A stretch of 64,000 bases of DNA from Flavobacteriales bacterium (GTDB taxonomy: Bacteria; Bacteroidota; Bacteroidia; Flavobacteriales_F; PHOS-HE28). This document shows, piece by piece, positions 56,202-64,000 of the stretch. The translations under genes were made by a program, and so were the position numbers. Below the pieces are notes generated by a model, which saw only the letters and a program-made list of their open reading frames with translations, had not been told where the DNA came from and made no database searches. The stretch covers positions 87,533 through 151,532 of the forward strand of contig JAHBUL010000011.1 of the NCBI GenBank assembly GCA_019638085.1. The letters are read 5' to 3'. Each line of letters begins with the position of its first letter. Position 1 is the stretch's first letter.

Positions 56202-58123
56202 AGGAACCATGGCGAAACGTTATCAAAGCTCACATCTTCAAGTCCCGCTTCCCGGAACCGACTGTAGTAGTCCGCAACCAACTTCGCATAGTAAACGGAA
56301 ATGGGCATTGACTTAGCATTGAATCCTCTCCAGTTCGCGCCCGCAATGTTCACGGTGTCCTGTAATAAGCGTCGAAGTGTGTCATCCGGAAGTGGGGTAT
56401 CAGGGTAAAGGATTTTCACGTGGACAGGACGCTCAGACTTCTTGGGTGCCGAGGAATCACCGGTGCTGACGCCGGAGAACCAGACTAGGAACTCCTGCTT
56501 GGATAATCGTGCGACGGTTCCCTCTAGTGGTACTTTGCTGTTGTGTTCGGTGGAGAATCCGAAAAAATCGTTTTGGTCGTTGAATTTGATTACAACGAAC
56601 TCATGGTTCTCGCTCTCTGTCCTCAGTTTGTCGAGTAGTGTTTTGATCGCATGGATCTCAGCATCTCGGGGTTTGAAGGTAACGTGCAGGACAAAGGAAG
56701 AGTAACGATTTTGATGTGAGGTAAGCACCTCCCTAAGGTTTGCTTTTAAGCTCGCAACGTATTCTTCATGATCCGTGGAACTGCCAAGAACACGAATGTT
56801 CTCGTATGTGCCGGAAGAATCTGTCAGCACAGAATAAGCAACGTACTTTTCTATACGGTCGCCCACCTTCCGATGCGCTTGTCCGATACCAACGATAAGG
56901 CAATTCTCGGTCGAAGGTTTCACCTTCCACGGTTGACCTCCCATCTTGGCATACACAGCTAGGCCAATATTAGAGATGGACCATTTCAGTGCATTGTGGT
57001 CCCCCATGGTCTTTGTCCTATCCACGAATTGGCTCGCAAGTCCTGCGGTAAGGAAGACATGCTTAGCACGTGCGTAGCGCATGGTCTCCTCGGCCGATTG
57101 ATGCTTGGTGAACGGGGCAACTACTATCGGTACCAACCTTTCATCTGGGAATGCATCCTTCAATGCCAAACATGTTCGGTTCAGATCAGCAGGTTCAAAA
57201 CTCACCACTTCAGCACCGGTAACGTTATCATTCCCTATAGGTGTGCGAAATAGCTTATGCATACCAGGAAAAGTCGAGTAGGTGTCACCACGTAGTGCTT
57301 TGTACAATTCCTGTGATTTTCCTCGATCTTCGGGAGTGAACAAGAAGGCGAGTCGGACCTTTTCTTTTATATCCTCGTATGGTCCATTGTCGCGCAGCCC
57401 AAAGAACCGGTTGCCAGCCTCCTTCCCGTTTGCAAACACATAGGTACGGTTCTGTAAAGTGAATGAAGGCACCAATGTCAATCTCCTGTCAAGCGAAATT
57501 CGCGTTCCATCATGTAATTCCAACGTGGCAAGCTTTGCGTGGTATTGGTCCAAAAAATCTCCGACCTTTTGATATTGATCAAGGTAATATGACTCGTTGG
57601 TCCGCCCATTTTTGAGAGTAAGCCCAAGCTCCAATCGACGACGCTCCGTTATTTCAGCAGTCTGAGGAACAGACAGATGGAATCCACATCGAAAGCCAAG
57701 TGCACCTGCGATTTTCAAGTTGTATGCATTAAGGCGCATTACTTCTCTTATGCCCTCTTCATGTCGTTTTATGACGAAAGCAACATTTCTATACACAAGG
57801 TTTTCGCTTATTTCGACATCTTGATTTAGGTCTGGATTTTGAACTCTGGCCAGCAGGGCGTTTTGGAGCACTTCCACTGTGAGCTGTGTGTTGGTCCATG
57901 CTTGTACCGTGACCTTCTCGTAACCAACCATTTCCACGAACGATATTGCATAGCGTCCGCGTTTCGCACTTCGGTCAGCGGGCTTAGACAAGTCGGTTGG
58001 GAGGTAGCGTGTACCTGCGACGGCCTCCTCTTGATCGCTGAGGAAGCGGCGATAGATCGTGTAGCTAAAGTCCTTTGGCTTGATCGCAAGGAAACAAATC
58101 GCTATTGAATTCTGAGTACCCAT
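56198..58123 (-). CDS. Catalytically degenerate long-B-type prokaryotic Argonaute
   Basis: 641 residues. About 1-230 is N-like/linker with at most a reduced PAZ. From NGPYEDIKEKVRLAFLF begins linker 2 and the MID domain (about 250-400; HVFLTAGLASQFVDRT, ISNIGLAVYAKMGGQPW). The PIWI domain (about 410-641) ends VNIAGANWRGFNAKSMPISV then YYAK...VSFDNVSPWFL. Catalytic DEDX positions are lost: the first strand reads LIVGIGQAHR, where active enzymes have GID, and the strand normally carrying the HDG-like Asp reads SFVLHVTFKPRD. It should therefore bind a guide and target without slicing and trigger the coupled SIR2 protein. The arrangement matches long-B Argonaute plus SIR2 systems. Lower GC than neighbours; 48 bp downstream of the helicase gene. 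Confidence 0.88.
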   Translation of the reverse strand: MGTQNSIAICFLAIKPKDFSYTIYRRFLSDQEEAVAGTRYLPTDLSKPADRSAKRGRYAISFVEMVGYEKVTVQAWTNTQLTVEVLQNALLARVQNPDLNQDVEISENLVYRNVAFVIKRHEEGIREVMRLNAYNLKIAGALGFRCGFHLSVPQTAEITERRRLELGLTLKNGRTNESYYLDQYQKVGDFLDQYHAKLATLELHDGTRISLDRRLTLVPSFTLQNRTYVFANGKEAGNRFFGLRDNGPYEDIKEKVRLAFLFTPEDRGKSQELYKALRGDTYSTFPGMHKLFRTPIGNDNVTGAEVVSFEPADLNRTCLALKDAFPDERLVPIVVAPFTKHQSAEETMRYARAKHVFLTAGLASQFVDRTKTMGDHNALKWSISNIGLAVYAKMGGQPWKVKPSTENCLIVGIGQAHRKVGDRIEKYVAYSVLTDSSGTYENIRVLGSSTDHEEYVASLKANLREVLTSHQNRYSSFVLHVTFKPRDAEIHAIKTLLDKLRTESENHEFVVIKFNDQNDFFGFSTEHNSKVPLEGTVARLSKQEFLVWFSGVSTGDSSAPKKSERPVHVKILYPDTPLPDDTLRRLLQDTVNIAGANWRGFNAKSMPISVYYAKLVADYYSRFREAGLEDVSFDNVSPWFL

Positions 58124-58171
58124 ATTTTAAAGCTGATTCCAGCAATCGATGTTCGTTTTCATAACCGTGGT

Positions 58172-61021
58172 TCAGCGAATGTGCCAATTTATCGTGAACA
58201 CCTCCTCTTCCTTCACCCGCTGCTCTAACTTCCCCTCGATCCCCGCGATCAGTTCATCGCGGCGGCGGTCAATGGCGTCCTGCGCTTCGAAGAGCGCGCG
58301 GCGCTTGGTGTTGCGCTGCTGCTCCAGCTCGCGCATTTCCTTTTGGTAGCGGAGCTTCTCTTCCAGGGTGAGCGAGGCGGCGGCGGTGCGGCGCGTGTCC
58401 TTGATCAGCTTATCGATCTCCTTGATGTCGCGCTCCAAGGCCACCTTCTGGTCATCGGCCCAGCCGTCCAGCTTGGTGGCTTCGGCCTCGTAGTAGCTCA
58501 GGTTGCGTTGGGCCACTTCGCGCTGCACGGCCTCTTTGGCCCGCTCCAGTTCCGTGGTGAGCAAGTCGCTGTGCTGCGGTGCAGTGGTTTCCTTGGCGGC
58601 AGCGTCCAGGCGGAAGAACTCCTTCAGCACGTCCGGTGGCAGCACTTCGCCCACGGCGGTGTGGCCGGCCAGCAACAGGTGGTCCTCGGCGGTGTCCATG
58701 CTTTCAATGGTCACGCGGCGCAGGGTCAAAAGGCCACTTTGCCCGGTGTATGGCTTGAGTACGCTCACATTGCCCACGTGCCCGGTGAGGTCGAAAACCA
58801 CGTCGGCCATGGGCGTGGCACGGTGAAGGGCGCGATTTACCACGGTTTCTGCAAGCGGTGTGCCCATACGGTAGTCATGGGCCGTGGGGGCTATTTGCGG
58901 CAGTTCATATTCGCCCAAGGGCATGTCCAGCCCGAAAGGTTTGGTGTGCAGGGTGAAGCGGCGGTCATCCTCGAAGGTGGCAAAGGCAGCGAGCTCGTAG
59001 CTGCTGAGGCGCATCAGCATTTTTTGGTAGCGGTCCATGCTGGCTTCTGTGCGGCTGCCATTAAGCATGAGTTTTTCGCGTACCTCATCGTCGAAGTGCT
59101 CAATAAGCTGTTGGCGTGTGCGCTTCATGTCCTCGTCGATCTGGAACTGGAACTCGTGCTGCAGATCGTCGAATGATTTCTTGATCTCTTCCTTGGTGCG
59201 GCACTTCTGGTAGATGTCTGCAATGCGGCGTTCGATGTCCACGCCGCTTTCCAGTGCGCCCAGCACCTCATCACTGGCGCCGAACACGCCGTTGAAGAGC
59301 TTGAACTTTTCGCTGAGCAGCTCAAACACGCGCTCGTCTGCGGCGTTGGCGCGGTTCACGAAGTTGAGCACCACCACATCGTGCTGCTGGCCGTAGCGGT
59401 GGCAGCGGCCAATGCGCTGCTCAATGCGCTGCGGGTTCCAGGGCAGGTCGTAATTGATGACCAGCGAGCAGAACTGGAGGTTGATGCCCTCTGCTGCGGC
59501 CTCGGTGGCGATCATGATGGTTCCCTTCTCGCGGAAATAATCCACCAACGCGCTGCGCATGTCAGCGGTACGGCTGCCGGTGATGCGGTCGGAACCTTTG
59601 TTGGCCACCATCCAATCGGCATAGATGCGTTTACTGCGTTCATCGGTATTGCTACCATTGAAGAGCAGGAGACCGTCGGCGTATTCGGTTTGAGCCAGCA
59701 GGCCCAGCAGATAGTCCTGTGTGCGTCGGCTCTCGGTGAAGATGATGGCCTTGCGGGCCCCGCCCAACCGGGCTGTTTCCTGAAAGGCACGCCCCAAGGC
59801 TTTCAGCAGGGCCTCGCCCTTGGCATTGTGCCCCACGGACAAGGCCAGGTCGCGGAATGAACGCAATTCGACGACTTCAGCTTCCACGAAAGCACGGTCT
59901 TCCTCGGTAAGCGAAGGTTCTTCCTCCGGCCATTCTTCCCTGCTTTCGTCCAGCGCCTCGAAATCGTCATCGAGCTCATCGCCCAGATCCTTCAGCGTCA
60001 AGGCTGCCAGTACGCCTTCCAGCCGCATGATGAGCTTGTCCAGCGCACCGGCAATGGCGAAGGTGGAGGAGGCCAGCAGCTTCCGTAGCACCATGGTGAT
60101 GAGTGCGCGTTGACCTTTAGGCAGGGCAGCGAGGTGCTCGCGTTGCAGGTAGGCGCTCACCAGATCATAGAGCTGATCTTCCTTCTCCGAAGTGATGAAG
60201 TCCTCCACCAAGGGATGCCGATCCGTGAACTTCACGCTGAGCACTTGGCGGCGCAATGTGCGATGGCAGACCGGTTTGAGCCGGGCCTTCAAATGGAGGA
60301 AGACATCCTCGTCCTTCACCGAAGCGAACTGCTCCCGGAAGCTCTTGTCATCGTTGAACACTTTCTCATCGATGAAGCTGACCAGACCATACAGCTCCAT
60401 CAAGGAGTTCTGCAAGGGAGTGGCGGTGAGCAGCACCTTGTCGCAACCGGCCAAAGCGTTCTTCAGCTTGTTGGCCGTCTTGTTATCCGGCTTCCAAACG
60501 TTGCGTAGTCGGTGCGCTTCGTCGATGACCACCAGGTCCCATGGCACGTTGCGCAGCATGATGTCCTTTCCTGCTGCGAACTGGTAGGAGCAGATCACGA
60601 TCTCCGGAACCTCGAAGGGGTTGGCCTTCCCTGCTTTCAATGCGGCATTGAAGCTCTTCGCCTCCAGGATGTGGCAAGGCAGGAAGAACTTTTCGCCCAT
60701 CTCCTGATGCCACTGCTTGCGCAAATTGGCCGGAGCGATGATGAGAATACGGCGCTTGCGCTCGGCCCAACGTTGGCTAATAAGTAGTCCGGCTTCGATC
60801 GTCTTGCCGAGGCCGACCTCATCGGCGAGAAGTGCTCCTTTGCTCAATGGCGATCGGAAGGCGAACAACGCGGCCTCCACCTGGTGCGGGTTCAGGTGTA
60901 CGCGTGCATCCACCAAGGCAGCGGCGAACTTCTCCACACTATCGCTTGGCCAGCGGCGGGTAAGCTCATGGGCGTAGTATTTGGCGTGATAGGGGGTGAG
61001 GGAAGTACTGCTGGTGGGCAT
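58172..61021 (-). CDS. SNF2/RapA-type helicase of the defence island
   Basis: 949 residues from ATG 61021 (MPTSSTSLTPYHAKYYA); an in-frame ATG at 61033 adds four residues. Motifs: Walker A LLADEVGLGKTIEAG, Walker B VIDEAHRLRN, motif III LLTATPLQN, and in the second lobe IIFTESRRTQDYL, ATEAAAEGINLQFCSLVINYDLPW and QRIEQRIGRCHRYGQ. A Glu/Asp-rich insertion (about 355-390) and a C-terminal coiled coil (about 840-945, ERDIKEIDKLIKDTRR, KEMRELEQQRNTKRR) are present. Helicases of this kind are often encoded with Mod and Res genes; here the Argonaute-SIR2 pair lies between. It probably translocates on DNA for the X-PIN-Mod-Res system. Confidence 0.9.
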   Translation of the reverse strand: MPTSSTSLTPYHAKYYAHELTRRWPSDSVEKFAAALVDARVHLNPHQVEAALFAFRSPLSKGALLADEVGLGKTIEAGLLISQRWAERKRRILIIAPANLRKQWHQEMGEKFFLPCHILEAKSFNAALKAGKANPFEVPEIVICSYQFAAGKDIMLRNVPWDLVVIDEAHRLRNVWKPDNKTANKLKNALAGCDKVLLTATPLQNSLMELYGLVSFIDEKVFNDDKSFREQFASVKDEDVFLHLKARLKPVCHRTLRRQVLSVKFTDRHPLVEDFITSEKEDQLYDLVSAYLQREHLAALPKGQRALITMVLRKLLASSTFAIAGALDKLIMRLEGVLAALTLKDLGDELDDDFEALDESREEWPEEEPSLTEEDRAFVEAEVVELRSFRDLALSVGHNAKGEALLKALGRAFQETARLGGARKAIIFTESRRTQDYLLGLLAQTEYADGLLLFNGSNTDERSKRIYADWMVANKGSDRITGSRTADMRSALVDYFREKGTIMIATEAAAEGINLQFCSLVINYDLPWNPQRIEQRIGRCHRYGQQHDVVVLNFVNRANAADERVFELLSEKFKLFNGVFGASDEVLGALESGVDIERRIADIYQKCRTKEEIKKSFDDLQHEFQFQIDEDMKRTRQQLIEHFDDEVREKLMLNGSRTEASMDRYQKMLMRLSSYELAAFATFEDDRRFTLHTKPFGLDMPLGEYELPQIAPTAHDYRMGTPLAETVVNRALHRATPMADVVFDLTGHVGNVSVLKPYTGQSGLLTLRRVTIESMDTAEDHLLLAGHTAVGEVLPPDVLKEFFRLDAAAKETTAPQHSDLLTTELERAKEAVQREVAQRNLSYYEAEATKLDGWADDQKVALERDIKEIDKLIKDTRRTAAASLTLEEKLRYQKEMRELEQQRNTKRRALFEAQDAIDRRRDELIAGIEGKLEQRVKEEEVFTINWHIR

Positions 61022-61060
61022 TACGCCGCACAAAGTACCAAATGGGTTGATAAGATGGTT

Positions 61061-61345
61061 CAGTTGTCAGTTCTCCGCTGTCAGTTGTCCGGCTTGGCCC
61101 GTGCCTCCGGCAGGTAGCCGCGATGCTCCTCCCAGCCTAAGGCCGAGGAGCCGGCTGGCCTGAATGCGCCGGAAGGCCAGACCGACCCAAAGGCCTTGCA
61201 TGCCGTGTTTGCCGGAGGCGCTGAGCGGCCGAAAGCCTTTAGCCAAAGCCGCAAGCTGGCCTGAGCCCGCCTGAAGGCCAACTACACCAGAGGCCAAAAT
61301 GCCGCGTATGCCGGAGGTACTACCCAGCCGGTAGCCGTTAGCCTT
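61061..61345. repeat. Modular GC-rich dispersed repeat, copy 1
   Basis: Begins with CAGTTGTCAGTT heptamers (61061) and GGCTTGGCCC. It then alternates short modules, for example CTGAATGCGCCGGAAGGCC, GCCTTTAGCCAAAGCCGCAAG, CTGAGCCCGCCTGAAGGCC and AATGCCGCGTATGCCGGAGGT. The same modules in similar order fill 62499-62995. No coding pattern; the 200 bp after it up to the hsdM remnant show nothing recognisable. Confidence 0.75.
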
Positions 61346-61544
61346 ACCCGCGCCCGCCCACCCCCTGCTCCCCCCTGCTCCCGCCAGTGTTTCCGGCCAT
61401 AGCGGGAACTGCGTTCCTGAATGAAGAGGCCGGGGTCACTGGTGGGGCTATACTCCGCAGAAGAAGTGGCCGATCGGTATACTCAGCCAACAAATCGTTC
61501 CTGTAGATGCCACCACAAGTATTCCGGATCAGGAACCGCCATTG

Positions 61545-62426
61545 CTATGTCTCGGCGCTCCATCCATCTTGCCCGTACGATCCTATTGGAAGATCCGCGC
61601 CCATGACTATGAAAACACGGAAGGAGCTGGCTTTCCCCAAATGCAACCGCAAGCATGAGGTGTGGTTGATCTCCTGCCCGAAGAAGCCTTCCTCGATCAA
61701 GTGGTCGGCCATGTGCTTCTTGGCCTGCAGGAGCAGGGAGCCGGAACCCGTGGCGGGATCGTACACCTTGTTCACGCTCTTCTGCCCATGGATGGCGAGT
61801 TGCGCGATCAGCTTGGACACATGCTGCGGCGTGAAGAACTCGCCGCCCGATTTACCGGCATTGGCCGCGTAATTGCCGATCAGGTATTCATAGGCATCCC
61901 CGAAGAGGTCGATCTGGTTGTCCTCGAAGTGCCCGAAGTCGAGCTCGTTCACGCCCTTCAGCACGGCGGCGAGCCGGCTGTTCTTGTCCTTTACCGTTTG
62001 CCCCAAGCGGTTGCTGGTGGTGTCGAAATCACCGAACAGCCCTTTGATGTCCTGTTCAGAGGCATAACCCATCGCAGAGCTTTCGATGGCGGTGAAGATG
62101 GCCTTCAGGTCCGTGTTCAGGTTCTCATTGTCCTTCGCCTGGGCCACCACGTTCTCAAAGAGCTGGCTGGGGTAGATGAAGTAGCCCTTGGTCTTGATCG
62201 CATCATCCTTGATCGCGTTGGTGATGAGATCATCCCCAAGCTTGGCATAATCGATGCTTTCATCCCCGCCTTCGATGTAGCGGGAAAAGTTCTCGCTGAT
62301 AAAACGGTAGAACAGTGCTCCGAGCACATACTGCTTGAAGTCCCATCCGTCCACGGTGCCGCGGACATCATTGGCGATCTGCCAAATGCGCTTCTTCAGT
62401 TCGTCGTTCTGTTGGATGCTGGTCAT
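61545..62426 (-). pseudogene. hsdM: Type I modification subunit HsdM, truncated
   Basis: The first about 258 codons (62426 to about 61655) are a normal HsdM N-terminus: [28 protein letters not shown], then [41 protein letters not shown], the SAM-binding motif [14 protein letters not shown], and [10 protein letters not shown]. At that point homology stops abruptly where YNLARMNMFLH would be expected; 35 unrelated residues follow before the stop at 61545. Motif IV (NPPY) and the specificity-subunit-binding C-terminus are missing, so it cannot methylate. No hsdS is present. With the truncated HsdR at 46452-49053 it frames the inserted defence cargo. Confidence 0.88.
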
Positions 62427-62498
62427 TGGTTCAATTAAGCAGTGGAATGTTCTTGGGCATTCGTTGGCAAAGTAGTGTTTGGGGTTGATATGACGATT

Positions 62499-62995
62499 CA
62501 GTTGTCAGTTGTCCGTTCTCAGTTGTCAGGCTTGGCCGCGATGGCTCCGCTTGGCCTAAGGTCGATGAGCCGACTGGCTTGAATGCGCCTGATGGCCGAA
62601 TGCACCGAGAGGCCTGGAGTGCCGCGTGTGCCGGAGGTCACTCATGGCCACAAGCCTTTAGCTTCCCCCGGGTCGGAGCCCGGGGCCGCAAGCTTGCCTG
62701 AACTCGCTTGAAGGCCTGACCAACCAAAAGACCAAGAATGCCAGAGGTCCGTCACAACCTGAGCCAAGGGCCGGGTGCCTAAGCCAAGGAACGCACGGCC
62801 TGAATGCGCCTGAAGGCCGAAGACCAAAAGCCCAAGCGTACGAGAGGCCACCCACAGCCTGAGCCAAGGGCCGAGGCCTGAGCCAAGGAACGCAGGGCCT
62901 GAATGCACCTGATGGCCGAATGCACCGGAAGGCCTGGAATGCCGCGTGAACCGGAGCTCCATTCTGGTCCGCAAGCCAAAGGCCCGCAGCTCACC
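62499..62995. repeat. Modular GC-rich dispersed repeat, copy 2
   Basis: Starts with CAGTTGTCAGTTGTCC and AGTTGTCAGGCTTGGCC (62499-62537), then repeats modules such as CCTGAATGCGCCTGAAGGCC (several times with changes), AATGCCGCGTGTGCCGGAGGT, CTGAGCCAAGGGCCG and AAGCCTTTAGC. It lies just upstream of hsdM, while copy 1 lies downstream. The preceding bases (GGTTGATAwGAyGrTTCAG) also match copy 1, so the two are related beyond the heptamers. Confidence 0.75.
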
Positions 62996-63001
62996 GCTCT
63001 C

Positions 63002-63568
63002 CTACTTCGGCTTCAGCGAACGGTCCGGCCGGGGGGCGTGGGGTTCAAAGCCGAAGCGCTTGATGAGGTAGCGTCCGCAGGGGCTTTCGCCGCGCCAGCG
63101 GACCACGCGGGCCCATTGCTCGGCGAGGCCCCAGTGCGGGTGGGCTACCCAGCGGAGGTGGTTGCCGAAGGGATGGTGGCGGGGTTCGCTGCCTTTGAAG
63201 TGCAGCAGCACCGGATAGGAATACAGCGGCTGGGGGGAATCCACATAAAGCTCCACGCCGAGGTGGCCGCAGAGGTTGCCGTGGGGCAGATGGAGGCCGC
63301 CGTTGGGCAATTTGGCGCTGAAGAAGTGGTAGGGCTCGCGGATGAAGGGGCCCAGGTGTAGGCGCTTGGGGCGGCGCTCGCCGCGCTTGCGGCGGTCCTG
63401 CTCCAACAAGGCCTTCATTTCGGGGGTCATCGGTACGCGCAACGGGAGGTTGTTGCGGTGCAGGGCCAAGCGGAATAGACGTACCCCGTCGTACAGTATC
63501 CAAGCGAAGACCAATGGACGGGTGCCGAGCATCATCGGCAGTTCCGCCCCGAGTTCCTTGAGGCACAT
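63002..63568 (-). CDS. Hypothetical protein, unknown family
   Basis: 188 residues from ATG 63568 (MCLKELGAELPMMLG); an upstream in-frame start at 63610 is possible. No signal peptide or clear membrane helix beyond a weak hydrophobic stretch (RPLVFAWILYDGVRLFRLAL). The central part is rich in His, Trp, Tyr and Pro (REPYHFFSAKLPNGGLHLPHG, HPFGNHLRWVAHPHWGLAEQW), which looks like a real protein rather than a GC-rich chance frame. I do not recognise it. It is flanked by the modular repeat on one side and the 21-bp array on the other, so it may be mobile or accessory. Confidence 0.5.
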   Translation of the reverse strand: MCLKELGAELPMMLGTRPLVFAWILYDGVRLFRLALHRNNLPLRVPMTPEMKALLEQDRRKRGERRPKRLHLGPFIREPYHFFSAKLPNGGLHLPHGNLCGHLGVELYVDSPQPLYSYPVLLHFKGSEPRHHPFGNHLRWVAHPHWGLAEQWARVVRWRGESPCGRYLIKRFGFEPHAPRPDRSLKPK

Positions 63569-63853
63569 GGGCCGAAGATCCCGAGCTGCCCGAAGCTGTA
63601 CAATACCCACTTGTAGGGATTTTCCCGGTTGCGTGTCTGCAGCGCGAGCTTCCGTGGCCCCTTGGAGCGCCCTTACCGGAGGGGTTCATGCCGCCCTTGG
63701 AATGCCCCTATATATATAAGGTATAAATGCAGCTTGCCTGAGGGGTGCCGGAAAGGTGGCCGGACCGTGCGGGAGCCTCCCTGCGCAGGGTGCCTCGCGC
63801 CCCGGGTGCCATGCGCCTCGTGTGGGTGGGTGACCCCGTGTGCGTCGGTCCGT

Positions 63854-64000
63854 GCGGCAATTACCTCTAACATCGCCGCAAGTACCTCTAACAACGCGGC
63901 AAGTACCTAGGACAATGCGGCAAGTACCTAGGTAAACGCCGCAAGTACATAGGACAACGTGGCAAGTACATAGGTAAACGTCGTCAGTACATAGGTAAAT
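63854..64000. repeat. 21-bp tandem direct repeats running off the window
   Basis: Seven consecutive 21-bp units with consensus near GCGGCAAGTACCTAGGTAAAC fill 63854-64000 exactly, and the array probably continues beyond. Early units have TACCTCTAACA, later ones TACATAGGTAAAC, so the array changes gradually. There are no spacers, so it is not a CRISPR. Iteron-like or minisatellite. The 285 bp before it hold no gene I can support. Confidence 0.85.

Noticed and set aside
55029..58123. SPARSA (short Argonaute with SIR2-APAZ) system
   Set aside because: No APAZ region is visible in the SIR2 protein and the Argonaute is 641 residues with a large N-terminal part, so the long-B type fits better.
62642..62994. 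Overlapping 70-110 codon ORFs in the modular repeat
   Set aside because: They follow the repeat modules in several frames at once; repeat-driven open frames rather than genes.
63854..64000. CRISPR array
   Set aside because: Units are contiguous 21-mers with no unique spacers and no cas gene nearby.
1..64000. rRNA, tRNA genes, insertion sequences or integrases
   Set aside because: I looked for cloverleaf-like and transposase or recombinase motifs on both strands and saw none; a dedicated tRNA or IS search was not possible here.

Overview
The window looks like part of a high-GC (high fifties percent by eye) Bacteroidota chromosome, probably a Flavobacteriales-type environmental lineage. Supporting signs are type IX secretion (T9SS) C-terminal sorting domains of both types, two PorP/SprF-like genes, a carboxypeptidase-regulatory-domain TonB receptor, an S46 dipeptidyl-peptidase, a propeller-SpoIIE sensor and a DUF1800/DUF1501 pair. 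I saw no rRNA, tRNA, transposase or CRISPR array.

Layout. 1-1884 (minus): a three-gene set around an MbnP-type lipoprotein, cut by the window edge and probably metal (copper) related. 2108-21510: ordinary envelope and housekeeping genes (TonB receptor, TMEM220-like, Dps, DUF1800+DUF1501 pair, secreted lysyl-endopeptidase-like protease, PbpC, S41 protease, DUF1573 protein, pterin dehydratase, DPP11-type S46 peptidase, DUF202). The spacers at 16.65-17.35 kb and 18.0-18.7 kb carry dispersed palindromic repeats.

21695-43287 (plus): two T9SS surface-protein operons with overlapping start and stop codons. The first is a 2295-residue HYR-repeat adhesin, PorP/SprF, OmpA-PD40, a secreted unknown and a propeller-SpoIIE sensor. 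The second is a DUF7948/SBBP/PKD adhesin, PorP/SprF and OmpA-like/TPR. In the second operon about 650 bp of low-complexity DNA (28 nine-bp units, then about 375 bp of almost pure pyrimidine) sits between the PorP start codon and its signal peptide, and the reading frame stays open throughout.

43339-62426 (nearly all minus): a layered defence island. From left to right: a decayed DNA/RNA non-specific endonuclease; a lower-GC coupled pair made of a NdpA-type nucleoid-associated protein and a four-helix membrane protein; a chimeric Mrr-N/HsdR gene with a frameshift; an operon X-PIN-Mod-Res of a type III-like restriction-modification system joined entirely by ATGA overlaps; a lower-GC SIR2 plus catalytically degenerate long-B-type Argonaute pair; a SNF2-family helicase; and an hsdM gene broken after its SAM motif. 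A type I locus (hsdM...hsdR) therefore seems to have been split by about 12.8 kb of other defence genes, with the Argonaute-SIR2 cassette nested inside that cargo. The hsdM remnant is bracketed by two copies of an unusual modular GC-rich repeat.

62427-64000: the second modular repeat copy, one uncharacterised ORF, and seven 21-bp direct repeats running off the window end.

The strongest candidates for something undescribed are the NdpA plus membrane-protein pair, the PIN-containing type III operon with its uncharacterised first gene, the nested Argonaute-SIR2 arrangement, and the minisatellite inside a T9SS PorP gene.
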